A stretch of DNA of 64,000 nucleotides from Armatimonadota bacterium (GCA_013314775.1 JABUFB010000014.1:124001-188000); one strand, 5' to 3'; counted from the first letter of the stretch, positions 1-8,799 are shown. The notes: generated from the sequence alone by a model not told the origin. Numbers and translations are program-made.

Positions 1-2
1 GC

Positions 3-383
3 GACTTCGAGCAGGATACGATCAGTCTTCATATTGGTCCGAGCGCAGGCAACCCCTCGATGCCCGACGACGTCTACGGCATCAAGTTTGACGAGCTGAG
101 CGGAGAGATCGTGGTCACGTTCGAGTTCTACAGCTATCGGAACCCGGTCTGGGGTGACTTCTACTCCAAGTGTGGCAACACCGGCGGCATACAGAACACG
201 GCGTGGAACAAGGGCCTCACGGACAACGACACCGACCCGAACCTCGCACCCAGCAACGGCTCGCTGAACTACCACGTCCTGCGGCCCAACGGCCAGACCC
301 AGGACATCCCGGAACCCGGCACAATGGCGCTGTTTGGGCTTGGGCTGGTTGCGGCGGCCTTCATGCGACTTCGAAAGCGCTGA
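3..383 (+). CDS. PEP-CTERM sorting-domain protein (5' truncated)
   Basis: The reading frame is open from the left edge, so the start lies outside the window and only the last 126 residues are visible. The C-terminus shows a PEP-CTERM signal: a Pro-Glu-Pro motif, about 15 hydrophobic residues, then a short Arg/Lys tail (LRKR). In known systems exosortase (EpsH) recognises this signal and processes exported proteins in diderm bacteria that make exopolysaccharide. The part before the signal is acidic and Gly/Asn/Asp-rich, typical of an extracellular domain, but I recognise no fold. No exosortase gene lies in the window. A hairpin follows the stop. The PEP-CTERM assignment is firm; the function of the exported part is unknown. 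Confidence 0.85.
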   Translation, partial: DFEQDTISLHIGPSAGNPSMPDDVYGIKFDELSGEIVVTFEFYSYRNPVWGDFYSKCGNTGGIQNTAWNKGLTDNDTDPNLAPSNGSLNYHVLRPNGQTQDIPEPGTMALFGLGLVAAAFMRLRKR

Positions 384-410
384 GACGCGGATTCAACTCT
401 CGACCTTTGG

Positions 411-452
411 AGCCCGGCACCCCGCGAAGCGGATGCCGGGCTCTATTCTTTA
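411..452 (+). terminator. Rho-independent terminator after PEP-CTERM gene
   Basis: An inverted repeat has arms agcccggcac (411-420) and atgccgggct (433-442), with one wobble position, and is followed by a T-rich tract. It lies 28 bases after the stop codon of the PEP-CTERM gene. Confidence 0.7.
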
Positions 453-527
453 TCCCGGGACGTTTCGCATACCGGCTGTCTCAGCGGGTAAAATGAATTG
501 AGGAGAAGCAGTCAGGAGGTGGCTCAG

Positions 528-1001
528 ATGTTGATGACAAGACCTTTTCCGACGATTGTCCTGGTGATCGTGTTTTCCCTGACTGCGCTGATTCTGACCC
601 AGCGCGCGGTGGCCCAGGTGTACTTGCCCTATGGCGGTCAGGGGTACTACGGCTATGACGGTCAGCGCTACGGATACGGCGGGTACTACGGGTACGATGA
701 TTATGACTACGACTATCCCCGCCGCCACCACTACTACTACTGGCCCCAGCGAGACCTGCTGCCTCACTGGTATGACGGGCCCGACCCGGGCATCTACTGG
801 AACGAGAAATCCTGGCAGGGCCAGTACGGCTATTCGAGGCCACGGGTGCGTGACCGTCGCTCGTTCAGGTCCGGTTACGATGGTCCTGTCCGCACCTATC
901 CGGGCGGCCCGGTGATTGGCCGCGACGACGATCCGCCCGAGAGGAAGGGGCACAGTCTGCGCGGGCAGCCTGGCGGACGGGGAAAGTTGCGAACCGGATA
1001 G
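528..1001 (+). CDS. Secreted Tyr/Gly-rich low-complexity protein
   Basis: 157 residues if translation starts at the ATG at 528, which has a strong Shine-Dalgarno aggaggt at 514-520; an in-frame TTG at 498 is less likely. Residues 1-29 form a signal peptide (basic start, long hydrophobic core, Ala-Val-Ala before the likely cut). The mature part is rich in Tyr, Gly and Asp, with short YGG/YGY/YDD repeats over about residues 30-75 and a His-Tyr run, then a basic, Pro- and Arg-rich tail. I know no catalytic motif or family for it. Such composition is typical of cell-surface or matrix-associated proteins, but no function can be assigned. Confidence 0.7.
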   Translation: MLMTRPFPTIVLVIVFSLTALILTQRAVAQVYLPYGGQGYYGYDGQRYGYGGYYGYDDYDYDYPRRHHYYYWPQRDLLPHWYDGPDPGIYWNEKSWQGQYGYSRPRVRDRRSFRSGYDGPVRTYPGGPVIGRDDDPPERKGHSLRGQPGGRGKLRTG

Positions 1002-1211
1002 GCTGAAGAGGATCCGGCATTCAGCGACTGCACGTCTGTTCACAGGGATAGCGCTGGTTCAGTGGACGGTAGCCGGCCGGGACTCACATGTCGCGGCCCT
1101 TTTCAGCACTAGGTTCCGGGGCTGATGAAGGCCCGGGCGGGGGCCATGGCGAAACAAGGCTTCATGCACAATGATCCCCGACCGACTTAGGGCGCGATTC
1201 AGGGTGATAGA

Positions 1212-2231
1212 ATGTCCGACAACTTGAGAGTGCTGGTCCTCGGATGCGGCTCCATCGGCGAGCGGCACATTTGCTGTCTTACGCAGATGGGCGGTGTGGA
1301 GGTAATCGCCTGTGACACGCGGGCCGAGAGGCTGGCCGCGATGAGCGAGCAGTACGGCGTGTCCGAGACGGTCTCCAGCTATGACGAGGTGGATCTATCG
1401 GATGTCCTGGCGGTGATGATCTGTACACCTTCCGACCAGCACATCGGCCCTGCGACGCGTGCGGCAGAAGCCGGCTGCCATCTGTTCGTCGAGCCCCCCC
1501 TCGCATTCTCCATGGACGGGGTCGATGCGCTGATCAATCTGTGCCGGCAGCGCGAACTGGTCTTCCAGGTGGGCTATTTCATGCGGCATCACCCGAACCT
1601 CAAGGAGATCAAAGCGCTGATCGAGATCGGAAAGATCGGCAAGGTGAACACGGTCCAACTGAAAACCAGCCACTTCATCGGCAAATGCTGGTCGGGATCT
1701 CCGGAGGTCTTCTGGGCCGACGCAGCCACCGGCGGCGGTGTTATCCGGGACGCCTCTCAGGGTCTCGACCTGATCCAGTGGCTCGTGGGAGCGGTTAGTC
1801 AGGTCGCGGCAATGCGCGCCCGCTTCATGCCGGACGTTGACCCCGATGTGGAAGATGCCGCCGCGCTCATCCTGCGCTTTGCGAATGGGGCGTTAGGCAC
1901 AGCCATTCTTAGTCGCTGGCGACAGAACTTCAAGAGCGGCCTGGAGCTCGACGGCACTCTGGGGAGCATCGAGTGGGCATACGAGTCCGGTGAGGTGCGG
2001 CTGTATACCGAGGAGGACAAGTCCTGGCGCACCCACCAGGTGGAGGTTGAGCAAGACGACCTCTTCATTGCGCAGGCCCGAAACTTCGTAGCAGCGTGCA
2101 GGGGCGAGCAGACGCCGGCGGCGACAGGAATGGATGGCAAGCGGGCTCTCATGGCTGCGCTGGCGGCGCAGGAAGCGGCAGAATCGGGTGGCCTCGTGGA
2201 GATCCCCTGCTGCTGCATGTGTGGCGATTAG
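1212..2231 (+). CDS. Gfo/Idh/MocA family protein with altered catalytic motifs
   Basis: 339 residues, normal family length. The N-terminal Rossmann fold has the nucleotide-binding motif GCGSIGERH near residues 11-19. The C-terminal half follows the alpha/beta dehydrogenase-like domain. In active members the EKP motif supplies a lysine and a later D-x-S-H-E-L-D type motif supplies a histidine. Here these read E-P-P (residues 94-96) and D-A-S-Q-G-L-D (residues 180-186), so both usual catalytic residues are missing. The protein may bind NAD(P) and a sugar without normal catalysis, or use different chemistry. The start ATG follows agggtgatag, which can pair with the extended anti-Shine-Dalgarno. 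It stands alone and converges with the PFK gene. Confidence 0.88.
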   Translation: MSDNLRVLVLGCGSIGERHICCLTQMGGVEVIACDTRAERLAAMSEQYGVSETVSSYDEVDLSDVLAVMICTPSDQHIGPATRAAEAGCHLFVEPPLAFSMDGVDALINLCRQRELVFQVGYFMRHHPNLKEIKALIEIGKIGKVNTVQLKTSHFIGKCWSGSPEVFWADAATGGGVIRDASQGLDLIQWLVGAVSQVAAMRARFMPDVDPDVEDAAALILRFANGALGTAILSRWRQNFKSGLELDGTLGSIEWAYESGEVRLYTEEDKSWRTHQVEVEQDDLFIAQARNFVAACRGEQTPAATGMDGKRALMAALAAQEAAESGGLVEIPCCCMCGD

Positions 2232-2263
2232 CGGCCGGCGGCGGGTAGTCTGTCGGGAACGCG

Positions 2264-2318
2264 AACCGGGGACCGGCTCATCCTCTCGTGCAGAGAAGAT
2301 CAGCGCCGGTCCCCGGTT
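2264..2318. terminator. Bidirectional hairpin between convergent genes
   Basis: A perfect 13-bp inverted repeat (aaccggggaccgg at 2264-2276, ccggtccccggtt at 2306-2318) lies between the stops of two convergent genes. It can serve both strands. The T-run is short (gtttgt). Confidence 0.65.
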
Positions 2319-2341
2319 GTTTGTGACGGGATGCATCCTGC

Positions 2342-3577
2342 TTACTTGGCGCGAACGTAGGGCTCCAGTTTCTTGGTCACGAACTGCTTGCGCAGCCGCG
2401 GATAGACAGGCAGGTCACCGAACTGCGGCTCATCGAGACCCCTCATGAGAGGCTTGACGTAGTCGATGAACTCCTGGGTGACCCCGTTCTTGCGCTCGTT
2501 GATCCACTCGGCCGGCACCAAGCGTGTCTGGTCGGCGACGCTCATCAGCGAAGTGGTTTCGGTCTCGAACACAAAGGGATCACTGCTCTTGCGCTGGATG
2601 GTGATCATGACGTCGGTCTCGCCATTGCAGGCGCGTTCGACGGCATTGGCGCCCACGGCGTAGGCCTCGTCGATATCCACCTGGGACGCGCACCAGGCGA
2701 AGCAGCGTTGCAGGTTGCCCAGCGTGTCATGGCGTGCGCGTACTCCGATCTCTTCCTCGATCATGTTGCCGAGGGCCTGGGCCACACCGCCGAGACGTGC
2801 ATGACCGAACTCGTCAACCTTCGCGGAGGTGGTTGCGAGATCGGTCTCCGCGAAACTGAAGCCCTCAGACACTGCGACCACGAGGTAGCCATGCTTGTCG
2901 TAAATCTCCTTGCAGTCAGCAAGGAACTCGTCAGGATTGACCTTGACCTCGGGCAGATAGACGAGATGCGGAGCCATGTAGTCATCCAGGCGGCCTGCCT
3001 GGGTGGCGCCGGTCAGCCAGCCCGCGTTCCGGCCCATGACCTCGACAACCTCCACGTTTCCGAATGCTTCTGCGTCCTTGGACGCAAACTGCACGCAGGC
3101 AGCGGCGTAGCGCGCTGCGGAGCCGAACCCGGGGCAGTTATCGGTAACGACCAGGTCGTTGTCGATGGTCTTGGGGATGCCGATGACCCGCATTTCCCAG
3201 TCGCTGGTCTTGGCAAGCTCCGAGATCATGTGGCAGGTGAGCTGTGAATCATTGCCGCCATTGTAGAAGAAGTAGCGGATGTTGTGGGCTTTGAACACTT
3301 CCATGCAGCGCTCGAGGTCCTGGGGCTTTGGTTTCAGCCGGCAGGAGCCCAGAGCGGCCGAGGGCGTGTACTTGAGTTGCGAGATGACATCCGGCGTCTC
3401 ACGGAAGAGGTCGAACATGTCCTCGTTGAGCACGCCGGTGAGGCCGTGGACCGCACCGTAGAACTCCTCGATTTCGTCGCGCTTCTCCGCAGCCTGGACT
3501 GCACCCACGAGACTGGCGTTGATAACGATGGTTGGCCCACCGGACTGGCCGATGAGCGCGTTGCCCTTGAGTGGCAT
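2342..3577 (-). CDS. pfp: 6-phosphofructokinase, pyrophosphate-type
   Basis: 411 residues. It phosphorylates fructose 6-phosphate in glycolysis. The N-terminus has the phosphate-binding QSGGPT motif. Two positions that separate ATP- from PPi-dependent enzymes both read as the PPi type: the GGxD loop is GGND (residues 107-110, Asp where ATP enzymes have Gly) and the catalytic loop is PKTIDND (135-141, Lys where ATP enzymes have Gly). The substrate motif MGRNAGWL follows. If PPi is used, the step is reversible and saves ATP. The start ATG has a strong aggagg Shine-Dalgarno, and a promoter lies just upstream. It is monocistronic. Confidence 0.92.
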   Translation of the reverse strand: MPLKGNALIGQSGGPTIVINASLVGAVQAAEKRDEIEEFYGAVHGLTGVLNEDMFDLFRETPDVISQLKYTPSAALGSCRLKPKPQDLERCMEVFKAHNIRYFFYNGGNDSQLTCHMISELAKTSDWEMRVIGIPKTIDNDLVVTDNCPGFGSAARYAAACVQFASKDAEAFGNVEVVEVMGRNAGWLTGATQAGRLDDYMAPHLVYLPEVKVNPDEFLADCKEIYDKHGYLVVAVSEGFSFAETDLATTSAKVDEFGHARLGGVAQALGNMIEEEIGVRARHDTLGNLQRCFAWCASQVDIDEAYAVGANAVERACNGETDVMITIQRKSSDPFVFETETTSLMSVADQTRLVPAEWINERKNGVTQEFIDYVKPLMRGLDEPQFGDLPVYPRLRKQFVTKKLEPYVRAK

Positions 3578-3634
3578 TCTGCCTGTACCTCCTGGTATAT
3601 GAACGCGTGCTGGTTAGGGCCAAAGATTATACTC

Positions 3635-3664
3635 AATATAATTGCGCGCCGAGTCACAAGTCAA
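3635..3664 (-). promoter_or_regulatory. Sigma70-type promoter for PFK gene
   Basis: On the minus strand, TTGACT (3659-3664) is separated by 18 bp from TATATT (3635-3640). A second TATAAT lies 3 bp beyond. The site is 58 bp upstream of the PFK start codon. Confidence 0.6.
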
Positions 3665-3717
3665 GGCAGGACGCGGCCGGCCTGGGAGCATCGGCTTGGT
3701 GGGAAGTGTGCCGGCTT

Positions 3718-3869
3718 CGTGTGTGGCCAGGCGTCGGGTGGCCGCGGTGTTGAGGCCCGGCCGTGTGCGGTCAGGCTCCGGGGGGGAATAGCCACCGGTG
3801 GAAGCCGGGAATTCCGTTCTCAGGCATGGGCCATAGGCCCCGGTTACAGACGGTTGCCCGCTCCGCGGC
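3718..3869 (+). repeat. Dispersed intergenic repeat, copy A
   Basis: The first roughly 53 bases (3718-3770) align at about 80 percent with 37174-37225, sharing cgtgtgtggcc, cgcggtgttg and ggccgtgtgc. A second block (3837-3869, starting cccggttacag) resembles 37349-37381. The middle is variable. The second block overlaps the 3' end of the M28 peptidase gene on the opposite strand. The element type is unknown; I see no transposase or clear terminal repeat. Confidence 0.45.
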
Positions 3870-5004
3870 CTTTGGGGCAGGAAGGGCCCGCCAGCGACAT
3901 TCCAACACGCTCCAGGCCGGCGGAACGCATGCTCATCGGCCTCAGGGGCGAGCGGCTTCTTCGCGATCCCAAGAACCGCGCACTGTCAATAGAGCATGAC
4001 ACTGCGCAAGGGCTTACAGCGTATTGGTCCAGAAAGCTGAGGCAGAGCCGAGCGGCGGCGCTGAGAGCACTGCCCTGGATGAATCTCGACATATCACGGT
4101 CGGAGTGCCAGTGTGGATCATCCCCGAACTGGGTCAGACACACCGATGGAACACCCGCAAGCTCAAAGGCTTCGTGGTCGCCGTAAGGGAAGCAGTCTTT
4201 CAGGGACAAGGAGATGCGGGCCTGATCGGCGGCGCATGAGAGCTTCCGGCGCGCCTCGTCCGTGCCCAGGCCGATGCGGCACGCATGCAAAGGCGCGCCG
4301 AGCCCCACCATATCCACGTTCAGCATCGCCCGGATTCCAGCCAGGTCCGCATCCCTGGCCCTGCGTACGTAGTAGTTGGAGCCCACATGGTGCACCGGCG
4401 GGTCCCCGCAGAATTCCTCGGCACCGAAGAATACCAGGCGCACCTCGCAGGGCAGGTCGGCTGTCCGCAGAACGCGGGCGAGCTCGAGAAGGACGGCGAC
4501 GCCGGATGCATTGTCGTTGGCGCCGGGGGATGTCTCCCTGCCAACCACGGAGTCATAATGCGCGCCCAGGAGCAGGGCTCCTTCTCCCGCTCCCGGCAGA
4601 ACCGTCTCGATGTTGCGCGTACTCGTTCCCGTGAGCCCGATTGCGATCCGGTCCTGAACCCGTGCTTCGACCCCGATCTCACCCAGTCTATCCAGGATGT
4701 AGTCCCCGGCCTGCCGCTCCGCACCACTACCGCCCCTGCGAGGGCCGATTCGGTCCGCAAGCGCCCGCACGTGGCCCAGCATGTTGGCTTCGCTGTGGGC
4801 GTCCAGGCGATCGGCGAGGCACGCACCAGGCGCGTCGCGGCCCCGCAGCTCCCGGCTTTCGGCGCATGCAACTTGTTCGCTGACTGGGGTATTGCCGCAT
4901 GACTGGAGCAGCACCGCCCGTGCGAGCAGGAGTGCACATGGGATCGCCAGCGCAATCCCCCGCAGGCCCGACCGGCCTGTCCCTCGTGATCTGCTTCGCC
5001 GCAT
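3844..5004 (-). CDS. M28 family metallopeptidase, putative lipoprotein
   Basis: 386 residues from the ATG at 5004; an in-frame GTG at 5091 would add 29 residues with no clear benefit. The N-terminus is basic, then hydrophobic, ending in a possible lipobox (LLQSC), so the protein is probably exported and lipid-anchored. The M28 zinc site is complete: AHYDS (His, Asp), an Asp in PGANDNASG, the Glu-Glu pair in FGAEEF, the Asp in NVDMVG, and the last His in the HWHSD segment. Members are aminopeptidases or carboxypeptidases with two zinc ions. The last roughly 50 residues are Arg/Ser-rich, do not look like the family, and overlap an intergenic repeat. It is divergent from the neighbour at 5113. 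Confidence 0.85.
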   Translation of the reverse strand: MRRSRSRGTGRSGLRGIALAIPCALLLARAVLLQSCGNTPVSEQVACAESRELRGRDAPGACLADRLDAHSEANMLGHVRALADRIGPRRGGSGAERQAGDYILDRLGEIGVEARVQDRIAIGLTGTSTRNIETVLPGAGEGALLLGAHYDSVVGRETSPGANDNASGVAVLLELARVLRTADLPCEVRLVFFGAEEFCGDPPVHHVGSNYYVRRARDADLAGIRAMLNVDMVGLGAPLHACRIGLGTDEARRKLSCAADQARISLSLKDCFPYGDHEAFELAGVPSVCLTQFGDDPHWHSDRDMSRFIQGSALSAAARLCLSFLDQYAVSPCAVSCSIDSARFLGSRRSRSPLRPMSMRSAGLERVGMSLAGPSCPKGRGAGNRL

Positions 5005-5112
5005 GTTCGCGCGCCACTGCAATCCTCGTGCCCAATGTGGTCCGAGACAGAGGAGGAGATCAGGACCCACCGCGGAAGAGTCTCGCACCAATGGGTGAGG
5101 AGAGTGGACGCC

Positions 5113-6891
5113 ATGCGAAGAGCTGCACGTATCGGGCTGTCGATCCTGTTTGCGGTTTCAGCATTCACCGGCCTGCAGGCCCAACCGGCCGAGAAGAAAC
5201 TGATCGAATATGGCTGGGACGTCCCGCCTCCGAGTTTCGTGGCCGACAACATCCGCGCGATGGAAGAACGCCCCTTCGACGGGCTGATCATGAGGGTCCA
5301 GCCGATTGGGAGCATCTTCACCAACCGGAAGTACGAGGAAAGCCAGGTGGCAGGGGAGTTCGAGGCTCTCGGACGCATCGAATGGCAGCGCTTCACAGAC
5401 AACTTCATCATCATGTACGCAGCCTCGACCATGGACTGGTTCAGCGATGCTGACTGGGATTGCGTGCTTCACAATGTACGTCTCTGCGCAAAGGGGGCGA
5501 GAATCGGGCGCTGCAAAGGGCTCTGCTTCGACGCTGAGCCATACGGCAAGAACCCGTGGATCTACCCCCAGCAGGCACAAGCGGGCACGAGGAGTTTCGC
5601 CGAGTACCAGGCCATGGTGCGCAAGCGTGGGGCGCAGTTCATGGATGCCATTGAGGCCGAGATGAAGAACCCGGTCCTCCACACCTTCTTCCTTCTTAGC
5701 TACTTCGGGGATCTGGTGTCGGAGACCGACCCTGCGAAGCGAGAGGCCGGCCTGATCAACCGCCATTACGGTCTGCTGCCCGCGTTCATCGAAGGCTTGC
5801 TGGATGCCGCTGACCCGGGGACTGTGATCACCGACGGTAACGAATCCTCTTACTATTACACCAAGGCGGAGCAGTTCGAGAAATCGCGCGACCTGATGCG
5901 AGACCAGGCGTGGAAGATGCTGTCGCCTGAGAACCAGGCGCGCTACCCGAAGCACGTCCAGGTGAGCCAGGCGCTCTACGTGGACCATCTCTTCGATTTG
6001 CGTGTGCGCAAAAACATCAGCGAGTTCATGACCCCTGAAGAGCGCGCGCTGTGGTTCGAGCATAACGTTTACCATGCGCTATCCACGGCGGACCGCTACG
6101 TCTGGCTGTACAGCGAGCGCATGAACTGGTGGCTTGATCGCGACGTTCCCGCGCTGCTTCCGGTGGCCATCAAGCGCGCGCGGGCGAAACTGGCGGCCGG
6201 CGAGCCGCTGGGATTCGACCTGAGCGCGGTGATCGAGGATGCAACCGAGCGGCGTTCCGCGATGCTCGCGGCCACTTTGGTTCGTCGATCTGCGGATGTG
6301 GCCCCGGTTCCGCAAGGGCAAAAGCCGGTCATCGACGGCGTGCTCGATGACCCGCTCTGGCGTTCGGTGAGCGCAATGGAAGCGTTTGTGCCGTACATCG
6401 GGATCAAACCCGATCCAAAGCTCGCGGCAACTCTGGCTTGGGCAGCTTATGACAAGGACAATTTGTACATCGCCTTCTACTGCTCCGAGCCAAACCCGGC
6501 CGGCGTCAAGGTCATCGGTTCGGCGCGGGACCATGACGTCTGGAACGGCGACAGTGTCGACATATTCCTGTCTGCCGGACAAGACCGAAAACCTTACTAC
6601 CACCTGATTGTGAACCCCGACGGGGTGCTTTGGGACGCTGCCTGCGACGGGTCAGACGACCTCAGTTGGAGCCCTGACCTGGGCGTGGCGACGCACCGCG
6701 ATGCGGGGTACTGGTCGGTGGAACTGGCACTTCCCTGGAGGGCGCTGAACAGGGAAGCTCCCGTGGCGGGACAGAGCCTGTACGCGAACCTGTGCAGGCA
6801 GCGAATTACTGGCGGCGAGCAAACCTGCTGGTCTCAGTGCGTTGGCGGGTTCGTCGAGCCGGACAACTTCGGACAGTGGGTTTTCCGGTAG
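5113..6891 (+). CDS. Secreted protein with C-terminal CBM9-like domain
   Basis: 592 residues. The ATG at 5113 is chosen because it follows a gtgaggagag ribosome site and begins a clean signal peptide ending near LQAQ. Residues about 25-400 form an alpha/beta region with TIM-barrel-like features that I cannot place in a named glycoside hydrolase family. Residues about 415-590 match the carbohydrate-binding family 9-like pattern ([11 protein letters not shown], an NGDSVDIF segment, WSVELALPW). These modules occur in exported proteins that handle plant or microbial polysaccharides. It is followed by a ThuA-like gene and another CBM9-like gene on the same strand. Confidence 0.75.
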   Translation: MRRAARIGLSILFAVSAFTGLQAQPAEKKLIEYGWDVPPPSFVADNIRAMEERPFDGLIMRVQPIGSIFTNRKYEESQVAGEFEALGRIEWQRFTDNFIIMYAASTMDWFSDADWDCVLHNVRLCAKGARIGRCKGLCFDAEPYGKNPWIYPQQAQAGTRSFAEYQAMVRKRGAQFMDAIEAEMKNPVLHTFFLLSYFGDLVSETDPAKREAGLINRHYGLLPAFIEGLLDAADPGTVITDGNESSYYYTKAEQFEKSRDLMRDQAWKMLSPENQARYPKHVQVSQALYVDHLFDLRVRKNISEFMTPEERALWFEHNVYHALSTADRYVWLYSERMNWWLDRDVPALLPVAIKRARAKLAAGEPLGFDLSAVIEDATERRSAMLAATLVRRSADVAPVPQGQKPVIDGVLDDPLWRSVSAMEAFVPYIGIKPDPKLAATLAWAAYDKDNLYIAFYCSEPNPAGVKVIGSARDHDVWNGDSVDIFLSAGQDRKPYYHLIVNPDGVLWDAACDGSDDLSWSPDLGVATHRDAGYWSVELALPWRALNREAPVAGQSLYANLCRQRITGGEQTCWSQCVGGFVEPDNFGQWVFR

Positions 6892-6995
6892 CCGGTTTCG
6901 GCCATCTGAGGGCAGGTGCGGTGGGGCATTGCAGAGAAGAACACGTTGAAACAACGGAGGGCGCCGTTCCTGCCCGTCGAACCGAGGGATGTCGT

Positions 6996-7715
6996 ATGGC
7001 GCTGAGCGTGACGCTCTGGAACGAGTTCAGGCATGAAAAGCAGCTCGATGCCTGCCGCGAAATCTACCCTGATGGAATGCATGCTGCGATTGCGGATTAC
7101 CTCGCGCGCAACACTGATTTCAGGCTGCGGCTGGCCTGTCTTGATGAGCCTGAACATGGCTTGACAGAGCAGGTGCTGGAGGACACGGACGTTCTCATCT
7201 GGTGGAGTCACGTGGCGCAAGACGAGGTGAGCGATGAGGTCGCGGATCGCGTCTGCACTCGCGTGTTGGCAGGGATGGGACTGATCGTGCTCCACTCGGC
7301 TCTCAAGAGCAAGGTTTTCATGCGGCTGATGGGCACCACCTGCGACATCAAGTGGCGCGAGTCGGGGGAAAAGGAGCGGCTCTGGGTCGTGGCCCCTGGG
7401 CACCCGATTGCCGCCGGACTCGGCGAGTATATCGAGATACAGAACACCGAGATGTACGGGGAGCATTTCGATATCCCGGTTCCTGACGAGCTTGTGTTCA
7501 TCAGTTGGTTCCCTGGTGGCGAGGTGTTCCGCAGTGGCTGCTGTTTCAACCGGGGAAACGGACGCATATTCTATTTCCGTCCGGGCCATGAGACTCATCC
7601 CGTGTACCACAACGAGGAAGTGCTCAAAGTCATTCTGAACGCGATCAAATGGGCAGCCCCCAGTGGCGGCCCACAGTTCCGGCGGGGCAATGTGCCGCCG
7701 CTGGAACAGATCTGA
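6996..7715 (+). CDS. ThuA-like domain protein (trehalose-utilisation/GATase-like fold)
   Basis: 239 residues with start ATG at 6996. The sequence follows the ThuA family: a short beta strand with VTLWNEF, a DVLIWWSH segment where class I glutamine amidotransferase-like folds carry the nucleophile loop, LIVLHSA, a PGHPIAAGL motif, and a C-terminal [11 protein letters not shown] block. The catalytic Cys of true amidotransferases is absent, as usual in ThuA proteins. ThuA-type proteins occur in sugar catabolic loci beside Gfo/Idh enzymes; their reaction is poorly defined. The stop overlaps the ribosome site of the next gene, so the two are probably cotranscribed. Confidence 0.88.
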   Translation: MALSVTLWNEFRHEKQLDACREIYPDGMHAAIADYLARNTDFRLRLACLDEPEHGLTEQVLEDTDVLIWWSHVAQDEVSDEVADRVCTRVLAGMGLIVLHSALKSKVFMRLMGTTCDIKWRESGEKERLWVVAPGHPIAAGLGEYIEIQNTEMYGEHFDIPVPDELVFISWFPGGEVFRSGCCFNRGNGRIFYFRPGHETHPVYHNEEVLKVILNAIKWAAPSGGPQFRRGNVPPLEQI

Positions 7716-7724
7716 GGTCCGCCA

Positions 7725-8597
7725 GTGACCCTTCCTGTGGGACATCGCGGATATGCGCAGGCAGTGAAGCCGACATTCCTGGCGGCTTTGGTCTGCCTGG
7801 CTTTCATCCTGCAGACAACGCAAGCGAACGGGCATCATCCCCCCGGGGTTGAGTACAAGATATTCTGCTTTCCGGATGATGCGCTGCCCGTGATCGACGG
7901 GGATGGGGGCGACTGGGAGCGTGTACCGGCGGCGTACACTCTGGACGGCAGCTATCTACGGGACACGGTGATGGGGAAAGAGGACCGGATGTCGCCAGAT
8001 GACCTGCGCGTCGAGGTCACTGTGGGATGGAGCCCGGCCACTAACCGGTTGTACTTTCTTTACCGCGTCTGGGATGATCTACATAACTTCCGGGAGGACT
8101 GGGGCGATATTTTCGAGGTCGTGCTTGACGCCGATCATTCGGGAGGCCAGTACCACAGCTACCCGGACGTGACGCCCGAAGTTGAGGAAAAGCTCAAGAG
8201 TACACACTGTCAAAACTACCACATCTTCACCCCACCAGGGCCGGGCAGGCCGTGGGCCTGGGTCTGGGGGTCACAGCAGTGGCTGGTGGAGAAACCGTGG
8301 AGTGAGCATGCGTACAAATATGACTTTGGGCCGGGCGAGGCGGGCCCGCTGTGCCTGGAGTTCAGCATCAGTCCGTTCAACTACGCGAGTTATCTTGGCC
8401 CGGAATACAGTGCCATCCACAGGCTGATAGCCGGCGAGATTGTTGGGCTTTCATGGTCCGTACTCGACTACGATGAGGACGATCAGCGCTACGAGGGTTT
8501 CTGGAACCTGTCGCACAACACACGGATGGACCGTACTGCGGACCTGTTGCCCAACTTCAGGCTGATGCCGCCTGAGCCCGATGATGGCCCCAAGTAG
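7725..8597 (+). CDS. Secreted CBM9-like domain protein
   Basis: 290 residues from a GTG at 7725, preceded by gaggt inside the end of the ThuA-like gene. A signal peptide spans about residues 15-35. The rest is one carbohydrate-binding 9-like domain: VIDGDGGDWERVP, a LYFLYRVWDD strand, GDIFEVVLDAD, and a C-terminal block with WSVLDYDEDD. No separate catalytic domain is visible. It is likely an exported sugar- or glycan-binding protein working with the upstream CBM9-like gene. Confidence 0.75.
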   Translation: MTLPVGHRGYAQAVKPTFLAALVCLAFILQTTQANGHHPPGVEYKIFCFPDDALPVIDGDGGDWERVPAAYTLDGSYLRDTVMGKEDRMSPDDLRVEVTVGWSPATNRLYFLYRVWDDLHNFREDWGDIFEVVLDADHSGGQYHSYPDVTPEVEEKLKSTHCQNYHIFTPPGPGRPWAWVWGSQQWLVEKPWSEHAYKYDFGPGEAGPLCLEFSISPFNYASYLGPEYSAIHRLIAGEIVGLSWSVLDYDEDDQRYEGFWNLSHNTRMDRTADLLPNFRLMPPEPDDGPK

Positions 8598-8625
8598 ACG
8601 ATTCGCATCAACGGGCACATGGCGT

Positions 8626-8655
8626 TTGCGTGTCGCCGTTCTTTTGTGCTAAAAT
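8626..8655 (+). promoter_or_regulatory. Sigma70-type promoter
   Basis: TTGCGT (8626-8631) and TAAAAT (8650-8655) are 18 bp apart. Transcription would begin near 8662, about 140 bases before the next coding start and only about 80 bases before an intrinsic terminator. Confidence 0.6.
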
Positions 8656-8661
8656 GGGTTT

Positions 8662-8741
8662 GGCGTAGGGTGAGCCCGCTTTGACCCGGGCCCAGACGCT
8701 TCGGATGCATTGGGCAGGCCGTTAGTCTGTCGGCCTTTTTT
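8662..8741 (+). ncRNA. Candidate small RNA or attenuated leader
   Basis: The roughly 80-base interval between the predicted start point and a T-run terminator can fold into a gcccg/cgggc hairpin, a gccca/tgggc stem, and the terminator hairpin (aggccg at 8716-8721, cggcct at 8731-8736, then Ts). It has no plausible open reading frame. It is either a free small RNA or a conditional terminator in the leader of the downstream lipoprotein genes. I recognise no named RNA family. Confidence 0.4.
8716..8741 (+). terminator. Intrinsic terminator upstream of lipoprotein gene
   Basis: A 6-bp GC stem (aggccg/cggcct) with a 9-base loop is followed directly by six Ts. It lies 59 bases before the next start codon, so it could attenuate that gene or end an RNA starting near 8662. 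Confidence 0.65.
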
Positions 8742-8799
8742 CATGTCCGGCTGTTTCCGGAGTCCCGTGGCCCCGGTCCAGTCCCGGGAGGATCCCAGC

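Noticed and set aside
3284-4186. 300-residue open frame on the plus strand across the PFK-peptidase gap
   Set aside because: It is antisense to the PFK and M28 genes at both ends, has no family resemblance, and its composition is Arg/Gly/Ser-rich.
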